From positions 1 through 49,127 of the forward strand of contig JANQML010000210.1 in the NCBI GenBank assembly GCA_028280105.1: DNA of 49,127 bases. Reading direction: 5' to 3'. The DNA comes from Desulfobacula sp. (GTDB lineage: Bacteria > Desulfobacterota > Desulfobacteria > Desulfobacterales > Desulfobacteraceae). A program made the position numbers and the translations under genes. This document shows, piece by piece, positions 18,541 through 28,009 of the stretch (its first letter is position 1; the number at the start of each line of letters is the position of its first letter). The notes beneath the pieces are model-generated. The model did not search any database. It saw only the letters and a program-made list of their open reading frames with translations, and was not told the origin of the DNA.

Positions 18541-18819
18541 TCAGTGATTCTTAATAAACAGGCTGATTAGCAGGGAAATGACCCCTATCCCGAGCAACAG
18601 ACCAAACATGGGCAGCTCGTAAAAAAGAAAATCCAGACCCGTCTGTATGGCAGCCGTATCAAACCAGGTGATAAGGGACTCGGTTCTTTCTTCACCAAAC
18701 AATTTGGACAGGGTCAGATCCACCCAAAAATTTTCAGCCTGCATAAACCGGGAAATTCCGCTGAAAATCCCTATGAAAAACCCGGCCAAAAGTGCAGATA
18801 TACCAATTTTGCTCATCAT
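18541..18819 (-). CDS. Small two-helix membrane protein, unknown function
   Basis: I do not recognise this 92-residue protein. It has a hydrophobic segment at residues about 4-22 and a second at about 66-88 (ELPMFGLLLGIGVISLLISLF), with an acidic, aromatic middle (FWVDLTLSKLFGEERTESL). AAGGAAA lies 11 bases before the ATG, which supports translation, and a second ATG follows at once. It lies 118 bp upstream of the M48 gene on the same strand, so it may share its promoter. Nothing in the sequence indicates an activity. Confidence 0.65.
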   Translation of the reverse strand: MMSKIGISALLAGFFIGIFSGISRFMQAENFWVDLTLSKLFGEERTESLITWFDTAAIQTGLDFLFYELPMFGLLLGIGVISLLISLFIKNH

Positions 18820-19066
18820 TTGTCTTTTTCCTTGAGTCCCTTGAAACCATATTACGCCATTAAAATCCTGGCCTTTAATGGCTCACTATATTCTGCAAAC
18901 TTTGTCCAAGTCAAACATTTTTCCCCTGAACCCTTCATGGCAATCGGGGTAAACGGCCCGGTTTTTCCTTTGCGGTTGTAATGCCGCAGGGGCCGGGGCC
19001 GGTATTTTTATCGTCCCCCCTTTTATTTGGCCAATTGTTGTGATACACCCAATCAAAGTTCATAAC

Positions 19067-19085
19067 GAACCGGTTCAACCGGTTC
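19067..19085. promoter_or_regulatory. 19-bp inverted repeat upstream of murJ
   Basis: GAACCGGTT, one base, AACCGGTTC forms a perfect 9-1-9 palindrome 34 bp before the murJ start. It may be an operator. The rest of the 300-bp divergent gap (18820-19119) shows no RNA gene or clear sigma-70 promoter. CCGG-containing words are very common in this genome, which lowers the weight of this palindrome. Confidence 0.35.
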
Positions 19086-19119
19086 ATATATCTTTTAAGC
19101 CACCGGATTCCATGTAAAC

Positions 19120-20688
19120 ATGACCGCGGATACCACCCTTAAAAAAGTCGGATTTGCATCCCTGATCATGATGCCAGCGGTGTTTGCCAGCCGGATCATC
19201 GGCGTTTTCAGGGAGATGGCCATTGCCGGTATCGGCGGTGTCCATGCCCGGGTGGACGCCTATCAGATCGCATTTGTGATTCCGGAAATCTTAAATCATA
19301 TCGTGGCCTCCGGTTTTTTATCCATCACATTTATTCCGATTTTTACCCATTACCTGGTCAGGGGGCAAACAGAAGACGGATACCGGATCTTTTCCATCAT
19401 CATGAACACATTCGGCCTTTTTTTACTGGGCCTTATCCTGGTCTCCATGGTCTATACGCCCCTGATTGTCGGTTTCCTTGCCCCGGGAATCAGCGATACC
19501 GCCACCTTTGAACTGGCCGTCAAGATGACACGAATCATCATTCCGGCCCAGTTCTTCTTTTTTACCGGCGGACTTTTCATGGCCGTACAGTTTGCCAATG
19601 AACGGTTCTTCATACCTGCCCTGGCCCCGCTTATTTATAATTTGTTCATTATCCTGGGAGGCGTTGTTCTGGGCCCGCACATGGGAATGGAAGGGTTTGC
19701 CTGGGGCGTTTTAGCAGGCGCCTTTCTGGGCAATTTTGCCCTGCAGATCCTGGGGGCGAAAAAAGAGGGAGCCCGTTATTTTTTTCTTCTCTCTTTGACC
19801 CATCCGGATCTGGTGACATATATCAAACTGACCCTGCCCCTGATGCTGGGGCTGACCATGACGTTTTCCGTTGAGATCCTGCTGAAATATTTTGGTTCGT
19901 TTCTGGATCCGGGCAGCATTGCCGCCATGAATTATGCCGTGCGGATCATGTTCGTCCTTGTGGGCCTGTTCGGCCAGGCCGTGGGAACGGCATCGTATCC
20001 GTATATGGCCAAACTTGCAAAAGAAAAAGACTTGCTGCCGTTAAATCAATTGCTCAACAGGACCTTAAAATTTATTTTTCTTGTCATACCCATATCTGTT
20101 CTTTTCATGGTGCTCAGTTATGAAATTGTCGTCCTCTTGTTCCAACGGGGGCGTTTTGATACCACCGCAACCATTCTCACCTCCGGAGTCTTGCCGTTCT
20201 TCATGGCAGGGGCTTTTGCATTTTCAGCCCAGAATATTGTATCCCGGGGATTCTATGCCCTTAAAAACACGCTATTCCCCGTTGTATTCACAACATGTTG
20301 TGTCATTTTAAGTCTTCCCGTCATCTGGATGGGGATGCACCATTTCGGAGCAAAAGGCCTGGCACTGGGATTATCGATTGCTACGGCTCTTCAATGCCTG
20401 GGCCTGTATGAATGCTGGAACCGGAAGAGCGGAAACACGGATAAAAAACAGGTCTATCTTTTCCTGGTAAAAATGATTCTGCTGAGCCTGGTGTTCGGTC
20501 TCCTGCTCAACCTATCGGCGGACGGTCTCCGGTTGTTCATAGACCAAACCCGTTTTATCGGCAGCGCTGTCATTGCGACTGTTATCGGAATCGAGTTTTG
20601 TATTCTGTTTATTCTCTCAGGCCCGCTTTTCAAAATTCAGGAAATAACCGATTTTAAAACCCGCCTGGTCCGTAAATTTCAAAGATAA
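19120..20688 (+). CDS. murJ: Lipid II flippase MurJ (MviN)
   Basis: This 522-residue polytopic membrane protein of the MOP exporter superfamily flips the peptidoglycan precursor lipid II across the inner membrane. The N-terminal ASRIIGVFREMAIAGIGG contains the conserved SRxxGxxRE pattern with the essential arginines, and QIAFVIPEILNHIVASGFLSITFIPIF is characteristic. About 13-14 hydrophobic segments can be counted, as expected. It is a single gene facing away from the protease operon. The name is secure at family level; MurJ paralogues that move other lipid-linked sugars exist, but nothing here points to one. Confidence 0.93.
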   Translation: MTADTTLKKVGFASLIMMPAVFASRIIGVFREMAIAGIGGVHARVDAYQIAFVIPEILNHIVASGFLSITFIPIFTHYLVRGQTEDGYRIFSIIMNTFGLFLLGLILVSMVYTPLIVGFLAPGISDTATFELAVKMTRIIIPAQFFFFTGGLFMAVQFANERFFIPALAPLIYNLFIILGGVVLGPHMGMEGFAWGVLAGAFLGNFALQILGAKKEGARYFFLLSLTHPDLVTYIKLTLPLMLGLTMTFSVEILLKYFGSFLDPGSIAAMNYAVRIMFVLVGLFGQAVGTASYPYMAKLAKEKDLLPLNQLLNRTLKFIFLVIPISVLFMVLSYEIVVLLFQRGRFDTTATILTSGVLPFFMAGAFAFSAQNIVSRGFYALKNTLFPVVFTTCCVILSLPVIWMGMHHFGAKGLALGLSIATALQCLGLYECWNRKSGNTDKKQVYLFLVKMILLSLVFGLLLNLSADGLRLFIDQTRFIGSAVIATVIGIEFCILFILSGPLFKIQEITDFKTRLVRKFQR

Positions 20689-20926
20689 GAAACGATCTTT
20701 TGTGAAGCGTTTGTCCATTTTTTGTAACCGTATCACCTGTATGAATAAAGCGAAAAAAACCAGCCGTGAAAGATTGGGTCATCCCGGGATTTTTCTGCCG
20801 CATGCAGGGGGTATGACCATGGTCAGAAGATTTTTTTCCTCTGTATCTTTTTTATTATCCTGTAATATGATACAAGTTTAAAAATTAGACATCCGAAACT
20901 GTCCTTTAAATCCTAAATCGGTTATC

Positions 20927-23326
20927 ATGTTCTCTTTAAAAAACCTGCCCATAAAAATTAAACTGTTTATGGCCTATGCCCTCGTCTATGTGACAATCTT
21001 TTTGCTCAGTTTCTCTCTGCTCTTTTTCCAGGTTCGAAAAAACCTGATCCATCGGATTAAAGAAGAGTTGAGCCGATCCAACCAGACCATTACCGATATG
21101 GTTGAAACCGCTGCTACGATTTCAATAAAAAATCATTTACGGGCCATTTCAGAAAAGAACCGGGAGATTCTGGAGCACCTCTATCTCTCGTTTCAAAAAA
21201 AAGAAATAACCGAAGCCGAGGCAAAAGAGCAGGCCACAAAAATTTTGCTCAGCCAGAGCGTGGGAGATACGGGGTATATTTATTGTATCAACAGCAATGG
21301 AATTGCCGTTGTTCATCCGAGAAAAAGGGTTCTTGGAAATGATTTTTCTCAACGAAAATTCATTCAGGCGCAGGTTAAAAGCAAAACCGGCTATCTGGAA
21401 TATGACTGGAAAAATCCGGAAGAAACCCAATTAAGACCCAAAGCCCTTTACATGGATTACTTTGAACCCTGGGACTGGATTATATCTGTTTCATCCTACA
21501 AATCAGAATTTACCGGATTGATCGGTATTGATGATTTTCAGGACAGAATCGTGGGATTAAGATTCGGTGAAACCGGCTACTCTTTTATCATTGATATTCA
21601 CGGTAATATCGTTATTCATCCTGAACTCAGCGGACAGATCCTGGATACCCGGGATGCAAACGGCCGGCCGATTGTAGAGGAGATGATCCGGAAAAAAAGC
21701 GGGTTCATGACCTATGACTGGAAAAATCCATCGGATAAAGGGGCCAGGCAAAAATTTATTGCCTTTGATTTTATACCTGTTTTTAACTGGATTATCGCCT
21801 CGTCATCATATACCCGGGAGGTATTTTCACCCCTGGATAAAATGCAGCACACCTTTATATTTACCCTGATTGCCGCGCTGATCATTACAGGGATTGTGAC
21901 TTTGATCCTGAGTTCATCCATCACCCGGCCGCTGGTCCGTATCATTCTCTATCTTGAAAAAGGTGCCCGGGGAGACCTGACCGTCCGGATGGATGAAGAA
22001 CGAAAAGATGAAATCGGTAAATTATCAGCCGGTTTCAACTTGTTTATGAACCGGCTTGAGACCTATCGTCAGGAATTAATCACCCAGATCGATTCAAATA
22101 AAGAGACGCAAAAAGAACTCAGCCGCCTTAGAAATTACCTTGAAAATATCATCAATTCCATGCCTTCTGCGCTCATAGGGGTTGACTCGGATCTGAATGT
22201 GACACAATGGAATAAAAAGGTTGAAGAGCTGACAGGGGTACCCATGACCCGGGCATTGAAAAAAAGGCTGTCCTCCGTCTTTCCGCGCATGGTTCCGCTG
22301 GAAAAAAATATTCGGGAAAGTATGAAAGAAAAAGGGATCAGGCAGGTTTTAAAAGCCCCGCTGGATTTAAATGGCACCACCCGGTATGAAGATATCACGA
22401 TTTACCCCCTGACAGCCGATGGGATACAGGGCGCTGTCATCCGAATTGATGACGTCACGGATAAAGTCAAAATGGAAGAGGCCCTGATTCAAAATGAGAA
22501 AATGAATTCCGTGGGCGGGCTTGCAGCCGGTATGGCCCATGAAATCAACAATCCGCTGGCAGGGGTGATTCAAAACGCACAAGTCCTTTCCAACCGGTTA
22601 ACCAAGGATGATATCCCCGGCAATATCAAAGCGGCAAAGGCAGCGGGTTTATCCATGGCATCCCTTCACCAGTATATGAATGACAGAAAAATCCCGCAAA
22701 TGATCCGGACAATCCTGGATTCCGGCGCCCGTATGACCGGCATTGTAGAAAACATGCTCGGCTTTGCAAGGAAAAGAGATACCGCATCATCCCACCATCC
22801 GGCAGACCTCATGGATAAAAGCCTGGAGCTGGCAGCCACGGATTTTAATCTCAACAAACGGTATGATTTCAAATCGATCCGAATTAAAAAAGAGTATCAG
22901 GACGATTTACCGTTGATCGTTTGTGAACAAAGCAAAATCCAGCAGGTCCTGTTCAATATACTGAACAACGGGGCTCATGCCATGACCGAAAATACCCAGC
23001 GCAGCAACCGACCCCCCGAATTCATCCTGAGAATCGGCAGGGATAAAACAAGTGGTATGGTTCGGATTGAAATCGAAGATAACGGCCCCGGAATGGATAA
23101 AGCCGTGTCCAAACGAATTTTTGAACCGTTTTTCACGACTAAGTCAGTGGGCAGCGGTACCGGTCTGGGGCTGTCGATCGCCTATTTCATTATCACGGAT
23201 ACTCATAACGGCACTTTGGAAATCGAGTCCACACCCGGCAAAGGAAGCAAATTTATCATCTGCCTGCCGGTTACCCAGAAGAATCAACGGACCGCCATGA
23301 CAAAAGATTCTGATGGTTTTGCTTGA
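20927..23326 (+). CDS. Membrane sensor histidine kinase with double Cache, HAMP and PAS domains
   Basis: This 799-residue kinase has transmembrane helices at about 10-33 and 306-328. Between them lies a periplasmic double Cache sensor with two related half-repeats (GDTGYIYCINSNGIAVVHP near 113 and GETGYSFIIDIHGNIVIHP near 207, each followed by a YDWKNP segment). Then come HAMP (about 329-382), PAS (about 400-510), a dimerisation domain with phospho-accepting H538 in MAHEINNPL, and a HATPase domain with N, G1 (DNGPGMD) and G2 (GTGLGL) boxes. It lacks a receiver, and no response-regulator gene is adjacent, so it is an orphan kinase whose partner is elsewhere. Cache domains usually bind small organic ligands. 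Confidence 0.93.
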   Translation: MFSLKNLPIKIKLFMAYALVYVTIFLLSFSLLFFQVRKNLIHRIKEELSRSNQTITDMVETAATISIKNHLRAISEKNREILEHLYLSFQKKEITEAEAKEQATKILLSQSVGDTGYIYCINSNGIAVVHPRKRVLGNDFSQRKFIQAQVKSKTGYLEYDWKNPEETQLRPKALYMDYFEPWDWIISVSSYKSEFTGLIGIDDFQDRIVGLRFGETGYSFIIDIHGNIVIHPELSGQILDTRDANGRPIVEEMIRKKSGFMTYDWKNPSDKGARQKFIAFDFIPVFNWIIASSSYTREVFSPLDKMQHTFIFTLIAALIITGIVTLILSSSITRPLVRIILYLEKGARGDLTVRMDEERKDEIGKLSAGFNLFMNRLETYRQELITQIDSNKETQKELSRLRNYLENIINSMPSALIGVDSDLNVTQWNKKVEELTGVPMTRALKKRLSSVFPRMVPLEKNIRESMKEKGIRQVLKAPLDLNGTTRYEDITIYPLTADGIQGAVIRIDDVTDKVKMEEALIQNEKMNSVGGLAAGMAHEINNPLAGVIQNAQVLSNRLTKDDIPGNIKAAKAAGLSMASLHQYMNDRKIPQMIRTILDSGARMTGIVENMLGFARKRDTASSHHPADLMDKSLELAATDFNLNKRYDFKSIRIKKEYQDDLPLIVCEQSKIQQVLFNILNNGAHAMTENTQRSNRPPEFILRIGRDKTSGMVRIEIEDNGPGMDKAVSKRIFEPFFTTKSVGSGTGLGLSIAYFIITDTHNGTLEIESTPGKGSKFIICLPVTQKNQRTAMTKDSDGFA

Positions 23327-23536
23327 TTTTTAAACGTCTTTCCCATAAACTAAACTTATATTTTTCTTGGACCATACTTAATAATCGTTCCATAAATACC
23401 GGATGGCATGTGTATCGCGACGATTTTGATTCGTTCAAATAGGATCTTCAGGTACGCAACAACATCGTATTTAACCTGGATTCTGGATAATGATTTCTGC
23501 AAAATTCATCATCCCATTTATAAATAAGGAAAAGCC

Positions 23537-25465
23537 ATGAAAATATATGATTCGCCAATAAAAGATATACTGGAACCGATTCCCGTCATGATTTCCTTTC
23601 ATGGCCTTGATTATGACGTTCACTGGGCAAACAAGGCGCACCGGAGATTTACCGGATTATCCATTAATTCAATCAAGAATAAAAAATGTTATACGGTTTG
23701 GCGACTTGGCAAGCCATGTCATGGTTGTCCGGTTAAACAGGTGATTCAAACCGGGCGGACGGCAGAGCTCAAAATACCGGATCCGGGACAGGCCCACTGG
23801 CCGGATACACAGGGACAATGGTTATTAAACTTTATCCCGATCACCGACGAAACCGGACGGGTGACCGGTGTGGTTGAAACAGCTGTGGAGATCACCCCTC
23901 AAAAAGAGGCGCAACTGGCACTGCGAGAAAGCGAATTTCGCCTTCAGCGTGCCCAGCATCTGGCCCACATCGGCCATTGGGAGCTGAATATCAAAACCAA
24001 TCAACTGATATGGTCGGATGAAATTTTCAGTATTTTTGAGATTGAACCCCTGGAATTCGGGGCCTCTTACGAAGCTTTTTTAAATGCCACACACCCGGAC
24101 GACCGGGAAATGGTTCATCAGGCGTATACGGAATCGATCATCAACCAGACCCCCTATGTCATCGAGCACCGACTGCTTTTCCCGGATGACCGTATCAAAT
24201 ACGTTCAGGAACGATGCCGGCACTATTATGACAACAAAGGCGAACCCATCCGATCCATGGGTACGGTTCAGGACATTACGGAAAATAAGCTGATTGAAGA
24301 AGAGAATAAAAAACTGCAGGCCAAATTTGTACAGGCCCAAAAAATGGAATCCGTGGGCCGCCTGGCCGGCGGGGTTGCCCATGATTTTAACAATATGCTC
24401 TGCGTTATTCTGGGGCATCTGGATATTGCCCTTGATGAAATCGATGCCACCAAGCCGCTGCACGGCACCCTCCTGGAAGTCCAGAATGCGGCCCAGCGAT
24501 CCGCCAGCCTGACCCGCCAGCTGCTGGCGTTTGCACGCCAACAGCCCATTGCGCCAAAGGTTATAGATTTAAACCGGATTATCAGCCGCATGTTGAAAAT
24601 GTTGTCCCGGTTGATTGGTGAAGACATTGAACTGGCATGGATTCCCAGCTCTGATCTGGGATGGATTAAGATTGATCCAAGCCAGGTGGACCAAATTCTG
24701 GCCAATCTCTGTGTCAATGCACGGGATGCCATTGAAGGGGTGGGAAAAATTACCATAGAGACGAAAAATGCCAGTTTTGACGATACCTACTGTGCCGATC
24801 ACCCCGGTTTTCTTCCCGGCGCATACATCATGCTGGCGGTTAGTGACAATGGATGCGGCATGGATCAAAAGGTGCTTTCCAAACTCTTTGATCCCTTTTT
24901 CACCACCAAGGAACTGGGCAAGGGAACCGGTCTCGGACTTGCCACAATTTACGGCATCGTCAAGCAGAACAATGGATTTATAAATGTATACAGCGAACCC
25001 GGCAAAGGGACCACATTCAGGATCTATCTGTCCCGGTATGACGGCGATGTCAAAGAAGACCACAGCGAAGATGTCAAACATGAATTTGAAGGAGGAACGG
25101 AAACCGTCCTGCTTGTTGAAGACGAAATCATGATTTTGAATTTCTGCAGCAAGATGCTTAAAAAATTCGGATATCAGGTATTGGCGGCCAACACGCCCAC
25201 CGAAGCGCTCGAACTGGCGGAGACACACAAAGGAACCATTGATCTGCTCATTACGGATGTGGTCATGATGGAGATGAGCGGCAGCGATCTGGCCGCACAG
25301 CTCGAAACAAAATTTCCCGGGATCAAAACCCTCTATATGTCGGGTTATACCGCCAATGTCATCGCCCATCACGGTTTGCTGAACGAGGGAATTGTTTTTC
25401 TGCAGAAACCGTTCTCAGGCAATGAACTGGCCATTAAAATCCGTAAGGCGCTTAACCGGAAATAA
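23537..25465 (+). CDS. Soluble hybrid histidine kinase: PAS-PAS-kinase-receiver
   Basis: This 642-residue cytoplasmic protein has no membrane helix. PAS 1 (about 10-118) contains a cysteine motif, CYTVWRLGKPCHGCP (three cysteines), followed by PAS 2 with a PAC segment (about 130-255), a dimerisation domain with H282 in VAHDFNNM, a HATPase domain (DNGCGMD, GTGLGLAT), and a C-terminal receiver with phospho-accepting D574 in LITDVVM and the conserved K in LQKPF. The layout resembles hybrid kinases that phosphorylate their own receiver. The cysteine motif suggests metal or redox sensing. A possible sigma-54-like GG-N10-GC element at 23405-23418 precedes it, with low confidence. Confidence 0.93.
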   Translation: MKIYDSPIKDILEPIPVMISFHGLDYDVHWANKAHRRFTGLSINSIKNKKCYTVWRLGKPCHGCPVKQVIQTGRTAELKIPDPGQAHWPDTQGQWLLNFIPITDETGRVTGVVETAVEITPQKEAQLALRESEFRLQRAQHLAHIGHWELNIKTNQLIWSDEIFSIFEIEPLEFGASYEAFLNATHPDDREMVHQAYTESIINQTPYVIEHRLLFPDDRIKYVQERCRHYYDNKGEPIRSMGTVQDITENKLIEEENKKLQAKFVQAQKMESVGRLAGGVAHDFNNMLCVILGHLDIALDEIDATKPLHGTLLEVQNAAQRSASLTRQLLAFARQQPIAPKVIDLNRIISRMLKMLSRLIGEDIELAWIPSSDLGWIKIDPSQVDQILANLCVNARDAIEGVGKITIETKNASFDDTYCADHPGFLPGAYIMLAVSDNGCGMDQKVLSKLFDPFFTTKELGKGTGLGLATIYGIVKQNNGFINVYSEPGKGTTFRIYLSRYDGDVKEDHSEDVKHEFEGGTETVLLVEDEIMILNFCSKMLKKFGYQVLAANTPTEALELAETHKGTIDLLITDVVMMEMSGSDLAAQLETKFPGIKTLYMSGYTANVIAHHGLLNEGIVFLQKPFSGNELAIKIRKALNRK

Positions 25466-25523
25466 TGACATCCCCGATATTGCCGTGATCTCCTATTGCC
25501 GATTGGGTTTATCGTCGGTCCCG

Positions 25524-26960
25524 TTACAAATGGTTCCACACGGGATTGGCTTTAAGGTCATCGGGAATCGTATCGGCCATTGGGAAATTATAGGGGCTGT
25601 ATGCTGTTGGAATTCCCCATGCCGTGTCTTTTTCCTCCCGTTCAATCTCAAGCGCCAGCATATGTTCAAACGGGTTGAGCCGTTCATAGGGAAGAGACGG
25701 CAATTCCGGCATATTGTTCAGAATATCCAGAAAAGATAGATCACGGGAAATAACACCGCCGGAGTAAATATCCGCCCCGGGTGAAGCCGTAAGACCGGCT
25801 GTGGGAAATGCACCGTGATGGATGGGGGTACATCCCCCGTTCGGTGTGATAAACATCTTATACCTGGCCTGTTTATGGGGATGGCACATTCCCCGGCGAT
25901 GGGTCCAGTAAAGATTTTTTCCAAACAGTGACTTGGCGCAATAGATCCCGATGGTTTCCGGCTGATACTCTTTTTTCAGTTTATCAACGGTTTCCTGGAT
26001 AGCTGCATCGGTCTCCTCCCGGTAGGGCGAAAAATAATTGGGTTTAAAATCAATGTAATCCACCCCCAGCTGAAAGGCCAGCCGGACAAATGCCTCCATA
26101 TCCCGGTGGTTTTCTTCTAACACGATTGAATTGATACCGATTTTTGTATTCGGATAATCCCGGTTTCGCTCTTTTACCAGAGATGCGATATTGGATAACA
26201 ATGATTTTAAAGTATACCTTGCACGGCGTTTCGTATCCGGCCCAAACATGACTTCGCCGAACCGGTTTTCATCAATAATGCTCAGACTGATACGAACGTC
26301 TCCGGCTTTCAGCACCTGGGTCCGGTTGGCCTTGCTGTTCAGGAGCAGCCCGTTTGTGAACAATTTTACAGGGATTGACTGATCCTTTGCAGCCCGGACA
26401 ATGGTGGACATGGTCTGGGTGTCGGTCAAAGGTTCCAATCCGCCGGATATTTTGACCAAAACAAAATTACCCTCGTCCCGAATCTGCCGAATATCCTGAA
26501 AAATCTTTCGGATCATCCCGGGGGAAAGACATCCGTCCTTTGATACCGGATATCGTGCGATATCCCGGGTACCATCAGAATTGATATTAACATTCGGGCA
26601 GAATACACACCGGCTCGGGCAGGAAAGCCCCACAAAAAAAACAACCACATACATCTGTGTATTAAAATAATGATTGACGATATTCAGATAATCCCCATTA
26701 TGAGATGCTTTTATAAGATCTGCCACCGGTTTCGTTCTCTGGATCAGTTTATAGGCAAGTTTGATCTGCGATGGGTCCATACCGGTCTTCACGGCAATAT
26801 CCCTTGCAAGGGAATGCGGTGCATCGATCAGATGATCCGCAATGGAAAGGACCTTGCCCACAAAAGGGACGGTTTTACTTTTCGCAAGGGGTGGCAACCC
26901 TATTGTTTCTTTTAACCGGCCTAACTCAAGCGCAAGGGCATCGGGTAATATTGAACGCAT
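25524..26960 (-). CDS. Radical SAM protein of unknown function
   Basis: This 478-residue protein carries the radical SAM CxxxCxxC site in GLSCPSRCVFCPN near residue 113-120, SAM-binding GG in KISGGLEPL, and later barrel strands (VRISLSII, KIGINSIV, YIDFKPNYF). An unassigned helical N-terminal domain of about 100 residues precedes the cluster site. Towards the C-terminus, GMCHPH and GGCTPIHH offer extra cysteines and histidines that could hold an auxiliary cluster, but no full SPASM pattern is seen. AGGAG precedes the start. An LsrG-like monooxygenase gene lies 56 bp upstream on the same strand, probably in the same transcript. The substrate is unknown. Confidence 0.87.
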   Translation of the reverse strand: MRSILPDALALELGRLKETIGLPPLAKSKTVPFVGKVLSIADHLIDAPHSLARDIAVKTGMDPSQIKLAYKLIQRTKPVADLIKASHNGDYLNIVNHYFNTQMYVVVFFVGLSCPSRCVFCPNVNINSDGTRDIARYPVSKDGCLSPGMIRKIFQDIRQIRDEGNFVLVKISGGLEPLTDTQTMSTIVRAAKDQSIPVKLFTNGLLLNSKANRTQVLKAGDVRISLSIIDENRFGEVMFGPDTKRRARYTLKSLLSNIASLVKERNRDYPNTKIGINSIVLEENHRDMEAFVRLAFQLGVDYIDFKPNYFSPYREETDAAIQETVDKLKKEYQPETIGIYCAKSLFGKNLYWTHRRGMCHPHKQARYKMFITPNGGCTPIHHGAFPTAGLTASPGADIYSGGVISRDLSFLDILNNMPELPSLPYERLNPFEHMLALEIEREEKDTAWGIPTAYSPYNFPMADTIPDDLKANPVWNHL

Positions 26961-27016
26961 GGTCTGATCTCCTTTTTGGGAATGGTATTCATCCCGGTTC
27001 TAAATTGGGATTTGGA

Positions 27017-27334
27017 TCAGGGATATCGATACATCCGGCTTTCCAGCGGGGCAACCGGTTTGTAAGGGGTTCCCTGGCGGGGTTCGGCCATCCATTTTTC
27101 AACCGTATCCCGCCATGTCAGGTAGGAATCCGCCTGCCGGTGAAATTCAATATCTGCTTCGGATTCATAAGCTTCGTAAAATAAAAACCGGGTCGGATCT
27201 TTCCGGCTCTGGAGAAAGTCAAATCTTAAATTTCCTTTCTCTTTCAGGGTATTGGCATGATGTTTTAACGTCGCCGCAATAAAATCATCCACAAAACCTT
27301 CTTTGACATGGGCGGTAACCGCAGAAATTTTCAT
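27017..27334 (-). CDS. Antibiotic biosynthesis monooxygenase (ABM) domain protein, LsrG-like
   Basis: This 105-residue protein is a dimeric alpha-beta barrel of the ABM family. MKISAVTAHVKEGFVDDFI, RFLFYEAYESEADIEFHRQAD and the tail KWMAEPR fit the LsrG/quinol-monooxygenase branch. The start at 27332-27334 is set by GGAGGAGAT directly upstream; a longer frame begins 27 codons earlier but has no ribosome site. Members oxidise or isomerise small quinones or signal molecules, without cofactor in many cases. Proximity to the radical SAM gene suggests a shared pathway; this is inference. Confidence 0.87.
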   Translation of the reverse strand: MKISAVTAHVKEGFVDDFIAATLKHHANTLKEKGNLRFDFLQSRKDPTRFLFYEAYESEADIEFHRQADSYLTWRDTVEKWMAEPRQGTPYKPVAPLESRMYRYP

Positions 27335-28009
27335 ATCTCCTCCGAAAATAATCCGGCAAGGAAAACCGGTAAATAGAAAAAATAAAAGGTAAAAAACCAT
27401 ATTGAGCACAGACAACAGATGAACGCAACATTATAACAATGGTGTTTGAATGACGAAATATGAATTACGAATTATAGTACTATGGGTTATTTTTACCACC
27501 GGGTCAAGGATTTTATCACAGGACAAACACCTATGTAGAACCGGCACGTATTTTGATCATCTATAATATTAAGCTATTAGCTCTTGTTAAAAATTTATCT
27601 GCGGTTGCCTTCATCATGTAACTATCTGAAATCATTTATACTGAATTTTACATGCGATGCCCCTGATTTTTATCGAAGCAAACCAGGTCCGGAATAAATA
27701 CAATTCTTTTCGCCATTCATACCCCACATTTTTTCAGTCTCCGTTCATCTTTAATATTGCAGTGAAAAAAAACTTGATCCGGTTCTTGCCATTCCTGTAG
27801 AATAGATAATTATTCGTACATTCATTTCGATAATGGCCGGCTTTGTATACGATTTCCCGGATCATACGGATGAGCCGTTAAGCCGATTTTAAACTCAGAT
27901 GTTATAAACGATTCATTATCCGGGAATCCGGTCCGGTTTCAAAATGTTACGCAGGTATTTCAATTCCCTGCAGATAGATACTGATAGGCAAAACGTTCAG
28001 GAGGAATAG
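27335..28009. other. 675-bp AT-rich intergenic region
   Basis: This is the longest gap in the window, between divergent genes. A sigma-70-like promoter on the plus strand, TTGATC (27774-27779), 18 bases, TAGAAT (27798-27803), could drive the hybrid kinase that follows. Its ribosome site AGGAGGAA lies just before the ATG at 28010. I found no tRNA, no long hairpin with a T tract, and no coding frame with a ribosome site. Confidence 0.4.

Noticed and set aside
23401-23420. Sigma-54-like GG-N10-GC element (TGGCATGTGTATCGC)
   Set aside because: The -12 half is TCGC instead of TTGC and no activator site is visible, so it is only mentioned as a possibility.
27335-28009. tRNA or small protein gene in the 675-bp gap
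   Set aside because: No cloverleaf with a T-arm GTTC box and no frame with a ribosome site was found.
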